Under the pieces are notes generated by a model. The model saw only the letters and a program-made list of their open reading frames with translations, did not search any database and was not told the origin of the DNA. The position numbers were made by a program, and so were the translations under genes. DNA of 64,000 nt. It comes from Faeciplasma sp048393055 (GTDB taxonomy: Bacteria; Bacillota; Clostridia; Oscillospirales; Ruminococcaceae). The stretch covers positions 54,150-118,149 of the forward strand of contig DBFJJS010000019.1 of the NCBI GenBank assembly GCA_048393055.1, written 5' to 3'. Positions 1 through 6,533 of the stretch are shown in pieces; position 1 is the stretch's first letter, and every line of letters starts with the position of its first letter.

Positions 1-1
1 T

Positions 2-424
2 ATCCTGTCGGCGGCTATTAAGGCGCCTAGCGCAAGAAACATGCAGTCGTGGCATTTTTACGCCGTTACTGACCCCGGGGTCAAGGCAAAGTTTAAAAGC
101 TTCTGCGCGGACTGGGTGTCAAAAGCGCCGGTGGTGTTCGTAATATGTACGGACGGCGGCGAAATGCTTTCTCTTGCGGGCAAAAAGGGAGAGAAGTTTA
201 TAATTCAGGATACCGCGCTCGCAATGGAAAACATGCTGCTGGCGGCTGCGAATATCGGCTTGGGCGGATGCATTATTGGCTCGTATGACGACGATATCTG
301 CCGCAGGGAGCTTAACATTCCACAAAAGTACGCGCCTGTTGCTCTGATGTCTGTCGGAGAACCCGCGAAGGACGTCCCACCGAGGGAGAGAAAGCCGCTG
401 GAGGAAGCAGTAACTTATATCTAA
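2..424 (+). CDS. Nitroreductase family protein, 3' part
   Basis: The frame is open from the first bases of the window, so the true start lies upstream. The visible 140 residues begin with the FMN-binding block of nitroreductases (PSARNMQSWHFYAV) and contain the family's central segment, in which FMN-contacting residues are followed by a hydrophobic helix (MENMLLAAANIGLGGCIIG). Members are FMN-dependent NAD(P)H oxidoreductases of the cytoplasm. The C-terminus (RKPLEEAV) is typical, so the gene is probably intact at this end. It is resident chromosome, upstream of ssrA and outside the mobile element. The substrate cannot be told. Confidence 0.85.
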   Translation: MLSAAIKAPSARNMQSWHFYAVTDPGVKAKFKSFCADWVSKAPVVFVICTDGGEMLSLAGKKGEKFIIQDTALAMENMLLAAANIGLGGCIIGSYDDDICRRELNIPQKYAPVALMSVGEPAKDVPPRERKPLEEAVTYI

Positions 425-521
425 ACGTATACACATGCATATACGTATGTGTATTAACCATTGATTTTTGATTTTATTTTGCCTTTTGCCTGTGACCGAA
501 TCTTTCGTGAGCGGGCGATAT

Positions 522-872
522 GGGGGCGTAAAGGTTTCGACGGGGATCTTGATGGCGAATAAGCGAGTAGAGAAAGCGTCAATCTCTTTAAACGGCGCAC
601 ACTTTAAATTTTAAACGACAATAATAGTTTAGAATTGGCTGCTGCTTAATAGCGGCCCGTCCTGCCGGTGAGTACTGCGGCATCGGTTTGGGCGTCGATC
701 AGCAGTGAACGTTGTGCGGCAACTCCGGTAGCCGTGCGATGCATTACCGGATACCAAGGCACAGAGCGTGCTTGTCCGCGCTTGACGAGGGAATACAAAT
801 GATAAGCTACACTCGTAGAAAGTTTTCCGGATGGGTTTTCGGACACGGGTTCGATTCCCGTCGCCTCCACCA
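522..872 (+). ncRNA. ssrA: tmRNA (transfer-messenger RNA)
   Basis: The 5' end GGGGGCGUAAAGGUUUCGACGG and the 3' end GGGUUCGAUUCCCGUCGCCUCCACCA form the tRNA-like acceptor and T arm; the first seven bases pair with the last stem and the CCA is encoded. The tag frame ends NDNNSLELAAA at 614-646, followed by TAA at 647-649. The exact resume codon is unclear, because no GCN codon directly precedes the AAC. The RNA rescues stalled ribosomes and marks the product for proteolysis. It is followed by a terminator. The mobile element begins within about 200 bases downstream, but the tmRNA 3' end is complete. Confidence 0.95.
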
Positions 873-904
873 TAATAGGAACATAAAAAAGATATGTTCC
901 GCAT

Positions 905-930
905 AAACCCCGATTTTATCGGGGTTTTTT
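905..930 (+). terminator. Rho-independent terminator of ssrA
   Basis: A ten-base stem (AAACCCCGAT / ATCGGGGTTT) with a three-base loop ends in a run of six T. It lies 33 bases after the tmRNA CCA. Confidence 0.85.
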
Positions 931-1035
931 GCTGCCCAAACGCCGGGATTTTAAGATGCATATTCGTAGATATAAAACGGCTATTTTTACTTTGCGGATA
1001 GAACTGAACTCCCGTACAACAGAATAACTGCTTCA

Positions 1036-1076
1036 AACGGCAGACAAGTCGCTAAAAACTTGTCTGCCGTTTTTGC
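1036..1076 (+). terminator. Strong hairpin at element left end
   Basis: Fourteen bases on each side pair perfectly (AAACGGCAGACAAG with its complement, 1036-1049 and 1059-1072), followed by a T run. It may stop read-through into the element, or act as the first part of a leader in front of the first gene. Confidence 0.7.
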
Positions 1077-1084
1077 GTTTAACT

Positions 1085-1118
1085 GCCCGAAGTTTTGCAA
1101 AAGACTTCGGGCTTTTTT
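1085..1118 (+). terminator. Second hairpin with T run before first ICE gene
   Basis: GCCCGAAGT and ACTTCGGGC pair around a ten-base loop and are followed by six T. The ribosome site AGGAG of the next gene follows only about 13 bases later. A terminator this close to a ribosome site looks like an attenuator as much as an end of transcription. Confidence 0.65.
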
Positions 1119-1143
1119 CATTTCAAGAAAAGGAGCTGACAAA

Positions 1144-1836
1144 ATGTATTTTACCAATACCCCCGCCCTCAACAGCATGGAGGCGATCATGAAAAAACTG
1201 CCCTACGGCACACAGAAAGGCGGAGGTCGGTTTCGCAGATTGTATCAATACACCAAGAAAGACTGCGATTGCAGACTTTGTCTCTACTACAGAAAAAAGA
1301 ATGGATGTACCTTGACGCTCTGTCCTGTGTTGGAAATCCGGCTTGGATGCGGCGCGGCTACTATTGGAGATGCGGTAAAAGCTGTTTTCAAAGATACCCA
1401 CAATACAGCATTCCAAAAACGCCTGTCACAAATATACCACCGAAAGGATGATGCAAAAATGATATTTCAAAGCAACAGGCACAAGCAGATTTTTGAAGCC
1501 GAGCGATTATCTATGCGAAAGCCCGGCAAAAAGGTTCTCGCTGTTTTGTATCTGCTGACTGCCGACCATACACTGTGGATAAAAACAAAACACCTATTCA
1601 CTCCAAACGGAAAAGTGGATTTAAAAAGCGTCTGTCTCGGAAATGTTTCCACAGACAGCTACGCCCTATGGAAAGCAGTTAAGGAACTGCAGACCGGCGA
1701 GAAACAAATATCGTTGTGCGAACTGGCAGACAACGGCATCCTCTCCGACAACGCTTTCCGTCTGATTGTGCAGGCAGCAGCTATCGCCCGCTTTGGTACT
1801 GCAGTCTTAAATAATACGGAGGTGCGTTATGTCTGA
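1144..1836 (+). CDS. Conserved hypothetical ICE protein
   Basis: A 230-residue soluble protein. The chosen ATG has AAAAGGAG eight bases upstream; an in-frame upstream start at 1060 lies inside the hairpins and is rejected. Near the N-terminus is a Cys cluster (CDCRLCLYYRKKNGC) that could hold a metal. The rest is basic and then helical, with no signal peptide or membrane segment. First gene of the element's transfer region, reading in the same direction as the conjugation genes. I recognise it only as the type of accessory gene seen at the start of Tn1549-like elements; no function is known to me. Confidence 0.7.
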   Translation: MYFTNTPALNSMEAIMKKLPYGTQKGGGRFRRLYQYTKKDCDCRLCLYYRKKNGCTLTLCPVLEIRLGCGAATIGDAVKAVFKDTHNTAFQKRLSQIYHRKDDAKMIFQSNRHKQIFEAERLSMRKPGKKVLAVLYLLTADHTLWIKTKHLFTPNGKVDLKSVCLGNVSTDSYALWKAVKELQTGEKQISLCELADNGILSDNAFRLIVQAAAIARFGTAVLNNTEVRYV

Positions 1837-1876
1837 AAATCATAGCTTCGAAGAACAGCAGATTGGAGGGATATGA
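1829..1876 (+). CDS. Possible 15-codon leader peptide
   Basis: ATG at 1829 overlaps the end of the preceding gene, has the site CGGAGG at the right distance, and reads MSENHSFEEQQIGGI before TGA. The next gene starts three bases later. It could be a coupling peptide or the remnant of a longer gene. Only its position and ribosome site support it. Confidence 0.3.
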   Translation: MSENHSFEEQQIGGI

Positions 1877-1879
1877 AAT

Positions 1880-2221
1880 ATGGCCTTACTCTTTTCTCAG
1901 GTAACTGTAACGGCAGGAAATGACACAGTAAGTTTTCTCGTTGGAGGAATTCCGAGAGAATACGATGATTTGGAGGATTGGGATGAATTCGATGACTTTC
2001 TGAAATATATCGATGAAGAAACAGAAGTGTTGGTTCATGCCGATGCTTACCTCTATGGCGAGGGAGAAACAAGCGAAGCATCCTATTCGGATATTCAGCA
2101 GTTTTCCTCACAGCTTAAATCCGGCAGCAGTTTCCTTACAGATTACTGTGACAATATAGAGGAAGTAAATTTTAGCTTTACTTGGTCGCCGGAAGAATTA
2201 TTTGGAATGGAGATGGAATGA
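1880..2221 (+). CDS. Acidic hypothetical protein
   Basis: A 113-residue, strongly acidic protein with no Cys motif, signal peptide or membrane segment; residues 29-53 are a dense run of Asp and Glu (YDDLEDWDEFDDF). GGAGGG lies nine bases before the ATG. It is one base from the next gene and clearly in the same operon. High acidity in proteins of mobile elements sometimes reflects DNA mimicry against restriction or repressors, but nothing here proves that. I do not recognise a family. Confidence 0.65.
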   Translation: MALLFSQVTVTAGNDTVSFLVGGIPREYDDLEDWDEFDDFLKYIDEETEVLVHADAYLYGEGETSEASYSDIQQFSSQLKSGSSFLTDYCDNIEEVNFSFTWSPEELFGMEME

Positions 2222-2222
2222 G

Positions 2223-2516
2223 ATGAACAAATTTGAAGCAGAACGGCGCTTTGCACAGCGTATGAAGGATAACTATCCGCCCGGCACACGCATCATGCTT
2301 TTACAGATGGGCGATGATCCCCGCCCCGTTGAGCCGAACACAAGAGGTACGGTCGCAGTTGTCGATGATATGGGAACGCTGCACTGTAATTTTGATAACG
2401 GCAGACAGCTTGGCATCGTCCCCGGCGAGGACAGTTTCCGAAAATTAACCTCTGAGGAATTGGCGGAAGAACAGACAATGGCAGAGCCGGAGGACTTCAG
2501 CATGAAAATGCAGTAA
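2223..2516 (+). CDS. DUF4314 domain protein
   Basis: A 97-residue protein matching the DUF4314 pattern: a start of the MNKFEAERRF type, then PPGTRIMLLQMGDDPRPVEPNTRGTV and an HCNFDNGRQLGIVPGEDSF core. The domain is a small beta fold, common in conjugative elements of Clostridia and of unknown role. The ATG at 2223 follows the previous stop by one base; an upstream in-frame start at 2202 would overlap the previous gene. The cytosine methylase follows after seven bases. Confidence 0.75.
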   Translation: MNKFEAERRFAQRMKDNYPPGTRIMLLQMGDDPRPVEPNTRGTVAVVDDMGTLHCNFDNGRQLGIVPGEDSFRKLTSEELAEEQTMAEPEDFSMKMQ

Positions 2517-2523
2517 AGAAAGG

Positions 2524-3660
2524 ATGATGAGAAAACAAAGGGCACGACGCCCTGTGGCAATTCAATTTTTTGATATGTTTGCAGGAATCGGCGGTTTCCG
2601 CTCAGGACTGGAAGCGGTCGGCGGCTACAAATGTATCGGTCACTGCGAGATAGATAAATATGCAAATCAGGCATATAACGCTATCTACGATGTGAGAGGA
2701 GAACTGTATTTTGAAGACGCAAGAACCATCAACTCAAATGACCTTCCCGACATCGATCTCATCTGTGCGGGCTTTCCATGCCAAAGCTTCTCGGTTGCTG
2801 GAAAACGGCTCGAATTTGCAGACGATACAAGAGGAACTCTCTTCTTTGAGGTTGCCCGAATCGCTGAGGCGAAACGGCCTGCATATCTTCTCTTGGAAAA
2901 TGTCCCCGGTTTGTTATCGCATGACGGCGGCAGGACGCTTACTATCATCTTCTCCACGCTTACTGAACTGGGGTATGATCTCGAATGGTGTGTGCATAAC
3001 AGCGCAAATTTCGGAGTCCCGCAGCAGCGAAGGCGGCTGTACATTGTCGCAAGTCTTGGAGGACGAGGTACCGGACGGATATTTCCTCTCACCTGCGGCA
3101 ATGCGGAAAATCTTAAAGAACTTATCTCAGGCCCGCAGGGACAAAGAGTCTATGAAACAAACGGAGTAGCCTGTACGCAGTGTGCAGGCAGCGGCGGCTG
3201 GGGCGGCAAAACAGGATTGTATTTTATTGATATGAATTCCAATCCCATCATCACCGATACCGCCCGATGCATTACGGCAAGACAGGACAGCGGAGTCAGC
3301 AACCGCAGAGGCGAGCATTCAGCCGTTCTTGTGACGGATGAACCCAGAGCGATCCTCACACCCGACAGGGAAAAAGTCAGGCAACAAGGGCGCAGAGTAA
3401 AAGAACCCAATGAGCCGATGTTCACTATCACGGCGCAGGATCGGCACGGCGTATGGCACAAAGGCAGAATTCGAAAGCTCATGCCGATTGAATGCTGGCG
3501 CCTGCAGGGCTTTACCGATGAACAATTTAATAAAGCAGCCGCAACAGGTCTCTCAGACGGTCGGCTATACAAAATGGCGGGCAACGCAGTTAGCGTTCCC
3601 GTCATTTCTGCTATCGGGCAGAAAATCAAAAAATTTACTATGAACAGGAAAGCGAGGTGA
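2524..3660 (+). CDS. dcm: DNA (cytosine-5-)-methyltransferase
   Basis: 378 residues. Motif I (FDMFAGIGGFRSGLE, 16-30), motif IV with catalytic Cys86 (GFPCQSFS), motif VI ENV (125-127), motif VIII QQRRRLYIVA and the closing MAGNAVSVPV block are all present, so the enzyme should be active. It transfers methyl from S-adenosylmethionine to C5 of cytosine in an unknown target. The AAAGG site sits almost against the first ATG; ATG 2527 is equally possible. No restriction endonuclease is adjacent. In an ICE this fits protection of the element's DNA on entering a host. Its close neighbour at 3.9 kb methylates adenine. Confidence 0.92.
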   Translation: MMRKQRARRPVAIQFFDMFAGIGGFRSGLEAVGGYKCIGHCEIDKYANQAYNAIYDVRGELYFEDARTINSNDLPDIDLICAGFPCQSFSVAGKRLEFADDTRGTLFFEVARIAEAKRPAYLLLENVPGLLSHDGGRTLTIIFSTLTELGYDLEWCVHNSANFGVPQQRRRLYIVASLGGRGTGRIFPLTCGNAENLKELISGPQGQRVYETNGVACTQCAGSGGWGGKTGLYFIDMNSNPIITDTARCITARQDSGVSNRRGEHSAVLVTDEPRAILTPDREKVRQQGRRVKEPNEPMFTITAQDRHGVWHKGRIRKLMPIECWRLQGFTDEQFNKAAATGLSDGRLYKMAGNAVSVPVISAIGQKIKKFTMNRKAR

Positions 3661-3667
3661 TGAATCT

Positions 3668-3805
3668 ATGCTGAACTTTGTCATCGGTCTGCTGTTCGGC
3701 GGTTGTATTGCCGCAGTGATTTTGTGCTGTGTGCAGGTAAACCGCATCACCGAATACGAGCAGAAAATCTATAGGTTCAATAAAAAGCTGAATAATCGAG
3801 ATTAA
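3668..3805 (+). CDS. DUF3789 small membrane protein
   Basis: A 45-residue protein: one membrane helix (LNFVIGLLFGGCIAAVILCCV) and a short charged tail. The size, the N-terminal MLNFxxGLxxG pattern and the location in a conjugative element fit the DUF3789 family. It follows the cytosine methylase by seven bases and ends just before the hairpin at 3808. Function unknown. Confidence 0.65.
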   Translation: MLNFVIGLLFGGCIAAVILCCVQVNRITEYEQKIYRFNKKLNNRD

Positions 3806-3807
3806 AA

Positions 3808-3899
3808 AAACGAGGTCGTTTTGCGTGTATGGAATTCCGTACATGGAAAACGGCCTCGTTTGTTTTCTGCGGAAATTCATACACGCAGACGCCTCCGCA
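3808..3899 (+). promoter_or_regulatory. Two-state hairpin leader before adenine methylase
   Basis: Arms 3808-3822 and 3847-3861 pair over 15 bases with one G-U, enclosing the palindrome GGAATTCC; T-rich sequence follows, as in a terminator. The loop strand 3823-3838 can instead pair with 3871-3886 (14 of 16 bases), which would open the first hairpin. A third stem, TGCGGA/TCCGCA (3868-3873 and 3894-3899), touches the ribosome site at 3901. Mutually exclusive stems just ahead of a ribosome site suggest attenuation; the ligand or protein is unknown. Confidence 0.55.
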
Positions 3900-3914
3900 A
3901 AGGAGGTGACTCAC

Positions 3915-4781
3915 ATCAATAGCTTTATGGCTTGGGTGGGCGGTAAGAAAGCCCTTCGGGACGAAATTCTCGCCCGTTTTCCGTTGGACTACAAGAGATA
4001 TATCGAAGTGTTCGGAGGCGCGGGCTGGGTGCTGTTTCACAAACCGCCCGGAAACGATTTTGAAGTGTTCAATGATTTCAACGGAAACCTTGTCAATCTG
4101 TATCGGTGTGTGCGGGAGCAGCCGGAAAAACTCTGCGGCGAACTGCGGTATCTGCTCAACTCCCGCCTTGATTTTGAATATATGAAGCAGATGCTTCATT
4201 CGCAGGCAGTTTTGCCCGATGTGCGCAGAGCCGCTTATTACTATGCGCTGATCCGATACAGCTACGCAGCCGGAACCTCCACCTTCGGCAGTCAGCCGCA
4301 CGCCATGTGGAACAATTTTCCCCTGATAGAAGCAGCGGCAGGCAGGCTGCAGAAGGTCATTGTTGAGAACAAAGACTGCGTAAAGCTCATTTCACAATAT
4401 GACCGGCCAGAGAGCTTCTTCTATTGCGATCCGCCGTATTATCAGGCAGATCAGTACTATGAAGCTGTGTCTGCCGATGGTTTTGACCATCAGGGACTTG
4501 CCGAAGCACTGTTCTCTATGAAAGGAAAATTTCTACTTTCCTATAACGACTGCGAGTTTATCCGAGAGCTTTATACCCGCCCCGGCATCGTAATTGAGAG
4601 AACGACAAGGCTCTCCAACATCGCACAGCGGTACGACAACGGGAAACAGTACCCTGAACTTTTAATTTCCAATTACGACACCACCGAGCTTGCCCGATCC
4701 TGCGTACAGCTCACGCTGTTTAACGAGCTTGACACGCAGGAGATCATAAACGAAAGGATAATTTATAATGGAACGATATGA
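3915..4781 (+). CDS. D12-class DNA adenine N6-methyltransferase
   Basis: Motif I (WVGGKKALRDEIL), the FGGAGWVLFHK loop and the catalytic DPPY (FYCDPPYY) are all present, so this is a Dam/DpnM-type enzyme methylating adenine N6. The start is unusual. A perfect AGGAGG (3901-3906) is eight bases before an ATC codon (ATC AAT AGC TTT ATG); the first in-frame ATG, 3927, is 20 bases from it, and the ATG at 3825 lies inside the leader hairpin. I therefore list ATC 3915 as the likely start (about 288 residues), with ATG 3927 as the fallback. Second orphan methylase of the module. Confidence 0.88.
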   Translation: MNSFMAWVGGKKALRDEILARFPLDYKRYIEVFGGAGWVLFHKPPGNDFEVFNDFNGNLVNLYRCVREQPEKLCGELRYLLNSRLDFEYMKQMLHSQAVLPDVRRAAYYYALIRYSYAAGTSTFGSQPHAMWNNFPLIEAAAGRLQKVIVENKDCVKLISQYDRPESFFYCDPPYYQADQYYEAVSADGFDHQGLAEALFSMKGKFLLSYNDCEFIRELYTRPGIVIERTTRLSNIAQRYDNGKQYPELLISNYDTTELARSCVQLTLFNELDTQEIINERIIYNGTI

Positions 4782-5007
4782 ATTTGAAATGATCCCCGTA
4801 CCTGCAGAGGCACTGGATGCTGTAGGAATTGCACCCGGCGTAACGGTGGAAGCATTTGCAGACGGCGGCCGCATCGTCATTCAAAAGACGCCGGAGGATG
4901 ACTTCTGCGAAGCATATAACGATGACTGCGAGGGTTGCCCTTACTGCTGCCCCTGCTGCGGCGAATGCCTGAAAGAACAATTCGGCGGAGGTGAAGACGG
5001 TGAATAA
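4768..5007 (+). CDS. Small Cys-rich, AbrB-like hypothetical protein
   Basis: A 79-residue acidic protein. Residues 5-40 (FEMIPVPAEALDAVGIAPGVTVEAFADGGRIVI) read like a swapped-hairpin AbrB fold; the C-terminal third holds seven Cys (CEGCPYCCPCCGEC), probably binding metal. It overlaps the end of the methylase by 14 bases and the next AbrB-type gene by 8, so the three are translationally coupled. The pair may act together as a DNA-binding regulator, which is inference from fold and proximity only. Confidence 0.7.
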   Translation: MERYEFEMIPVPAEALDAVGIAPGVTVEAFADGGRIVIQKTPEDDFCEAYNDDCEGCPYCCPCCGECLKEQFGGGEDGE

Positions 5008-5350
5008 ACTGTACCGCATTCTCGGAAAAAGAGGAAGGATCACGATCCCCTATGAAATCAGACGGCGCGTCGGCTTTCAGTATAACGATGTGCTGTCCTT
5101 TACCGAGAAGGACGACCGCACCGTTGTGGTCAGACGGGAGAAAATCTGCGATAACTGCAAAGGAACACGGTCTGCTGTCAATAAGCAGTCGGACGGCATC
5201 ACGCTGCTGCAGTTTCTTGACGGTCTCTCCGCCGATGAACAGCGAGCCGCCCTCATTCATTTATCGGTTAAATGGGCGGAAAAGCAAGGCTGTGAAAAAA
5301 CGACTATAGTAGAAAGGAATTTGCAGAATGAAAGTAAAAGCACAAATTGA
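5000..5350 (+). CDS. AbrB/SpoVT-type transcription regulator
   Basis: About 116 residues from GTG 5000, which is eight bases after GGAGG; GTG 4991 overlaps the ribosome site and is less likely. The N-terminus YRILGKRGRITIPYEIRRRVGFQYNDVLSF is a classic AbrB DNA-binding half, followed by a CDNC pair that may bind metal and a helical tail. AbrB-type proteins are dimeric transition-state or addiction regulators. It overlaps the following spoVG-like gene by 23 bases. Its target is probably the element's own transfer operon. Confidence 0.8.
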   Translation: MNKLYRILGKRGRITIPYEIRRRVGFQYNDVLSFTEKDDRTVVVRREKICDNCKGTRSAVNKQSDGITLLQFLDGLSADEQRAALIHLSVKWAEKQGCEKTTIVERNLQNESKSTN

Positions 5351-5669
5351 CCGTTTTATCGGAAAAGACAACCGCATCAAGGCATACGCCAGCGTAATCC
5401 TCGGCGGCGAGTATGTGATCAGGGATATCGCCGTTATGGACAGCAAAAACGGTCTGTTCGCAAGAATGCCGTATCGTTCATATAAAGACCGAAACGGCAA
5501 TATGCAGTATTTGGATGTGGCGTTTGCTCTGAATGAAACCTCCCGCAATGCTGTCAGCGATGCGGTTTTGGAAGTCTACGAACAGCGGCTTCAAATGGAA
5601 GAAGCTGAATCGCAGGGCTTGGAAGATCAGGAGGAAGATGAAGCCCCGGTTTTTGAGCAGAGAATGTGA
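5328..5669 (+). CDS. spoVG: SpoVG family protein
   Basis: 113 residues. The core ASVILGGEYVIRDIAVMDSKNGLFARMPYRSYKD matches SpoVG, a small site-specific DNA/RNA-binding protein that affects septation, sporulation and virulence genes in Firmicutes. The acidic tail is longer than in chromosomal SpoVG. AGAAAGGAAT precedes the ATG. Element-borne SpoVG copies are common in Tn1549-like ICEs, where the role is unknown; regulation of host or transfer genes is plausible. Confidence 0.85.
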   Translation: MKVKAQIDRFIGKDNRIKAYASVILGGEYVIRDIAVMDSKNGLFARMPYRSYKDRNGNMQYLDVAFALNETSRNAVSDAVLEVYEQRLQMEEAESQGLEDQEEDEAPVFEQRM

Positions 5670-5744
5670 TTTTTTCAAAAAACAGCCGATTCTCGCTGGA
5701 CTTTCAGGCTTTTTCCCTTATCCTTATAGTCAGAGGTGATCAGT

Positions 5745-6452
5745 ATGATAAAAATGAAACGATACGCGCTCCTCCTCGCAGGTCTGACGCTCATCAGCCT
5801 TGCAGGGTGCGGTAAGCAAGAACCGCCGCTGACGATAACCGACAATCCATCCTCGGTCGACACTTCGGCAGATGTAACATCGGCTGCCGAACCAAACAAT
5901 GAGATTCCTGCCAGTCCGTCTGCTCCGACAGAATCAGAGAATCCGACAGACAGCATACCCGAAACTCGGCTGCAGGCAGAAGAAACAGAAACCCCGGCAA
6001 AACCGTCCGGCACAGAATATGTCACCGAACCAAAACACCCTGCACAGACAGAAGAAAAAACAAATTCTGTCTCACCCACACCGCCGCCGAAAGAGTCGGA
6101 AACGCAAAAACCAAAACCTGCGCCGACACAGCCACCTGTGGAAGAACCGCCACAGAGCGAGCCGCCGCAGGAAACCGCACCGTCCGAAGAACCCACCGTT
6201 CCCAATTTTAACATTCAGACTTGGATCGATTATGCTAAAACCTACGCTGTGAGCATTGGGCTGCGGCTGGAAAGCTCGGCGATTGACTGTTGGGACAATC
6301 CAATCACAGCAGGTGCGCATAGCTCCTGCCTGCAGCGGGATATCGAAAGCCGCTTAAATCGGTACAGCTGTGACGAGGATATTACCGATGTCTGGATATG
6401 GGCGGAGGAACGCTCCGATGGGAGCCACGATTTATATATCGGCTACGCCTAA
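5745..6452 (+). CDS. Proline-rich lipoprotein
   Basis: 235 residues. The signal peptide ends in the lipobox LAGC (modified Cys near residue 21). Residues 25-155 are a low-complexity linker rich in Pro, Glu, Thr and Ser that could span the cell wall. The last 80 residues form a compact domain with two Cys (DCWDN and SSCLQRDIE), giving a possible disulfide. ATG 5745 follows AGAGGTGAT. An outside-facing anchored domain within a transfer operon suggests a surface or mating-contact role, unproven. Confidence 0.8.
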   Translation: MIKMKRYALLLAGLTLISLAGCGKQEPPLTITDNPSSVDTSADVTSAAEPNNEIPASPSAPTESENPTDSIPETRLQAEETETPAKPSGTEYVTEPKHPAQTEEKTNSVSPTPPPKESETQKPKPAPTQPPVEEPPQSEPPQETAPSEEPTVPNFNIQTWIDYAKTYAVSIGLRLESSAIDCWDNPITAGAHSSCLQRDIESRLNRYSCDEDITDVWIWAEERSDGSHDLYIGYA

Positions 6453-6480
6453 ACCAAAATTAAAACTGAATATTTCATTA

Positions 6481-6514
6481 AACGCACTGTGTAAAAACCA
6501 CGGTGCGTTTTTTC
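6481..6514 (+). terminator. Hairpin between lipoprotein and adhesin genes
   Basis: AACGCACTGTG and CACGGTGCGTT pair with one G-U and end in six T. The AAGGAGG of the adhesin gene follows within 10 bases, the same arrangement as at 1085-1118. Confidence 0.75.
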
Positions 6515-6533
6515 ATTTTAAGGAGGTTTTCAA

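Noticed and set aside
522..872. ssrA 3' end as the direct-repeat attachment site
   Set aside because: No repeat of the tmRNA 3' end is visible near 55.7 kb; serine recombinases do not need such repeats. A 9-base match, TTTCGACGG, to the tmRNA 5' part near 55730 is too short to carry weight.
3825..3914. ATG at 3825 as start of the adenine methylase
   Set aside because: It lies inside the leader hairpin, has no ribosome site, and would add 30 residues not seen in the family.
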